From: an uncultured Marmoricola sp. | GTDB taxonomy: Bacteria; Actinomycetota; Actinomycetes; Propionibacteriales; Nocardioidaceae | DNA: 22,804 nt | Assembly: GCF_943913695.1 (NCBI RefSeq) | Contig: NZ_CALTZE010000056.1 | Location: 1-22,804 of the forward strand | Direction of reading: 5' to 3' | In this document: in pieces, positions 22,725 to 22,804 of the stretch | Layout of the letters: each line of letters starts with the position of its first letter | Position numbering within the stretch: the first letter of the stretch is position 1 | Notes under the pieces: generated by a model | What the model was told of the DNA's origin: nothing | Database searches by the model: none | What the model saw: only the letters and a program-made list of their open reading frames with translations | Translations under genes and position numbers: made by a program

Positions 22725-22804
22725 AGCAGGTCTCGAGACAGGCGCTGCGCGCCTTCCTCGACCAACAACCCGACCATGCGCCACCACCGTTGGTCGAGGA
22801 GGTT
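22725..22804. repeat. Composite palindrome, cut by the window end
   Basis: Same left arm and spacer as 22541-22604 (two differences seen in the spacer junction), then the first 16 bases of the B-type arm from 22789. The element continues past the window. Confidence 0.75.

Noticed and set aside
22211..22804. CRISPR array
   Set aside because: The 31-bp units are directly adjacent with no unique spacers, the later elements are inverted palindromes at uneven distances, and no cas gene is present.
22203..22804. Several open frames of 70-230 codons on both strands
   Set aside because: They are translations of the repeats (for example repeating SSTNDGR-like peptides), have no ribosome binding sites and overlap each other.

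Overview
The window is high-GC DNA from an actinobacterium, most likely a member of the Nocardioidaceae (Nocardioides-like). Four things point there: GC-rich third codon positions throughout; a cofactor F420-dependent glucose-6-phosphate dehydrogenase nearly identical in its motifs to mycobacterial Fgd1; the conserved actinobacterial block pgsA - DUF881 - small basic protein - DUF881 - gcvH - garA - ftsR - DUF151 nuclease - MerR - gcvP (the order of Rv1822-Rv1832 in M. tuberculosis); and intergenic palindromes of the GTTGGTCGAGGA/GTCTCGAGAC kind. The family-level assignment is inference.

Left part (1-9835, + strand): a secreted cyclophilin lipoprotein cut by the window edge, an aldo/keto reductase, the formate dehydrogenase sulfurtransferase fdhD, the DNA repair nuclease pair sbcD-sbcC (1-bp overlap), and the TldD/TldE (PmbA) protease pair (1-bp overlap). 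Several of these genes have a TANNNT -10 element ending 6-8 nt before the start codon, which suggests leaderless mRNAs.

Middle part (9819-19535, mostly - strand): a conserved housekeeping block. Read in its transcription direction it has a CDP-alcohol phosphatidyltransferase, two DUF881 proteins around a small basic membrane protein, the glycine cleavage H protein, the FHA protein GarA with an added zinc ribbon, and the MerR regulator FtsR. After an inserted SMR-type transporter on the opposite strand come a bifunctional-nuclease (DUF151) protein, a second MerR regulator (ResR-like), a glycine riboswitch, gcvP and a DUF3817 membrane protein. Glycine cleavage (gcvH, gcvP, riboswitch), control of 2-oxoglutarate metabolism (GarA) and cell division/envelope control (FtsR, ResR-like) are physically linked here.

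Right part (19602-22202): a small Cys-rich protein with a possible overlapping leader ORF, a beta-hydroxyacid dehydrogenase-family oxidoreductase, fgd and a DUF1330 protein. The last 600 bases hold no credible gene. They contain four tandem copies of a 31-bp unit followed by two to three REPIN-like composite palindromes whose inner hairpins have diverged while keeping perfect self-pairing. This repeat field, and two similar palindromic motifs in front of garA and the ResR-like gene, are the least explained structures in the window. I found no phage, transposase, CRISPR array, defence or secondary-metabolite system.
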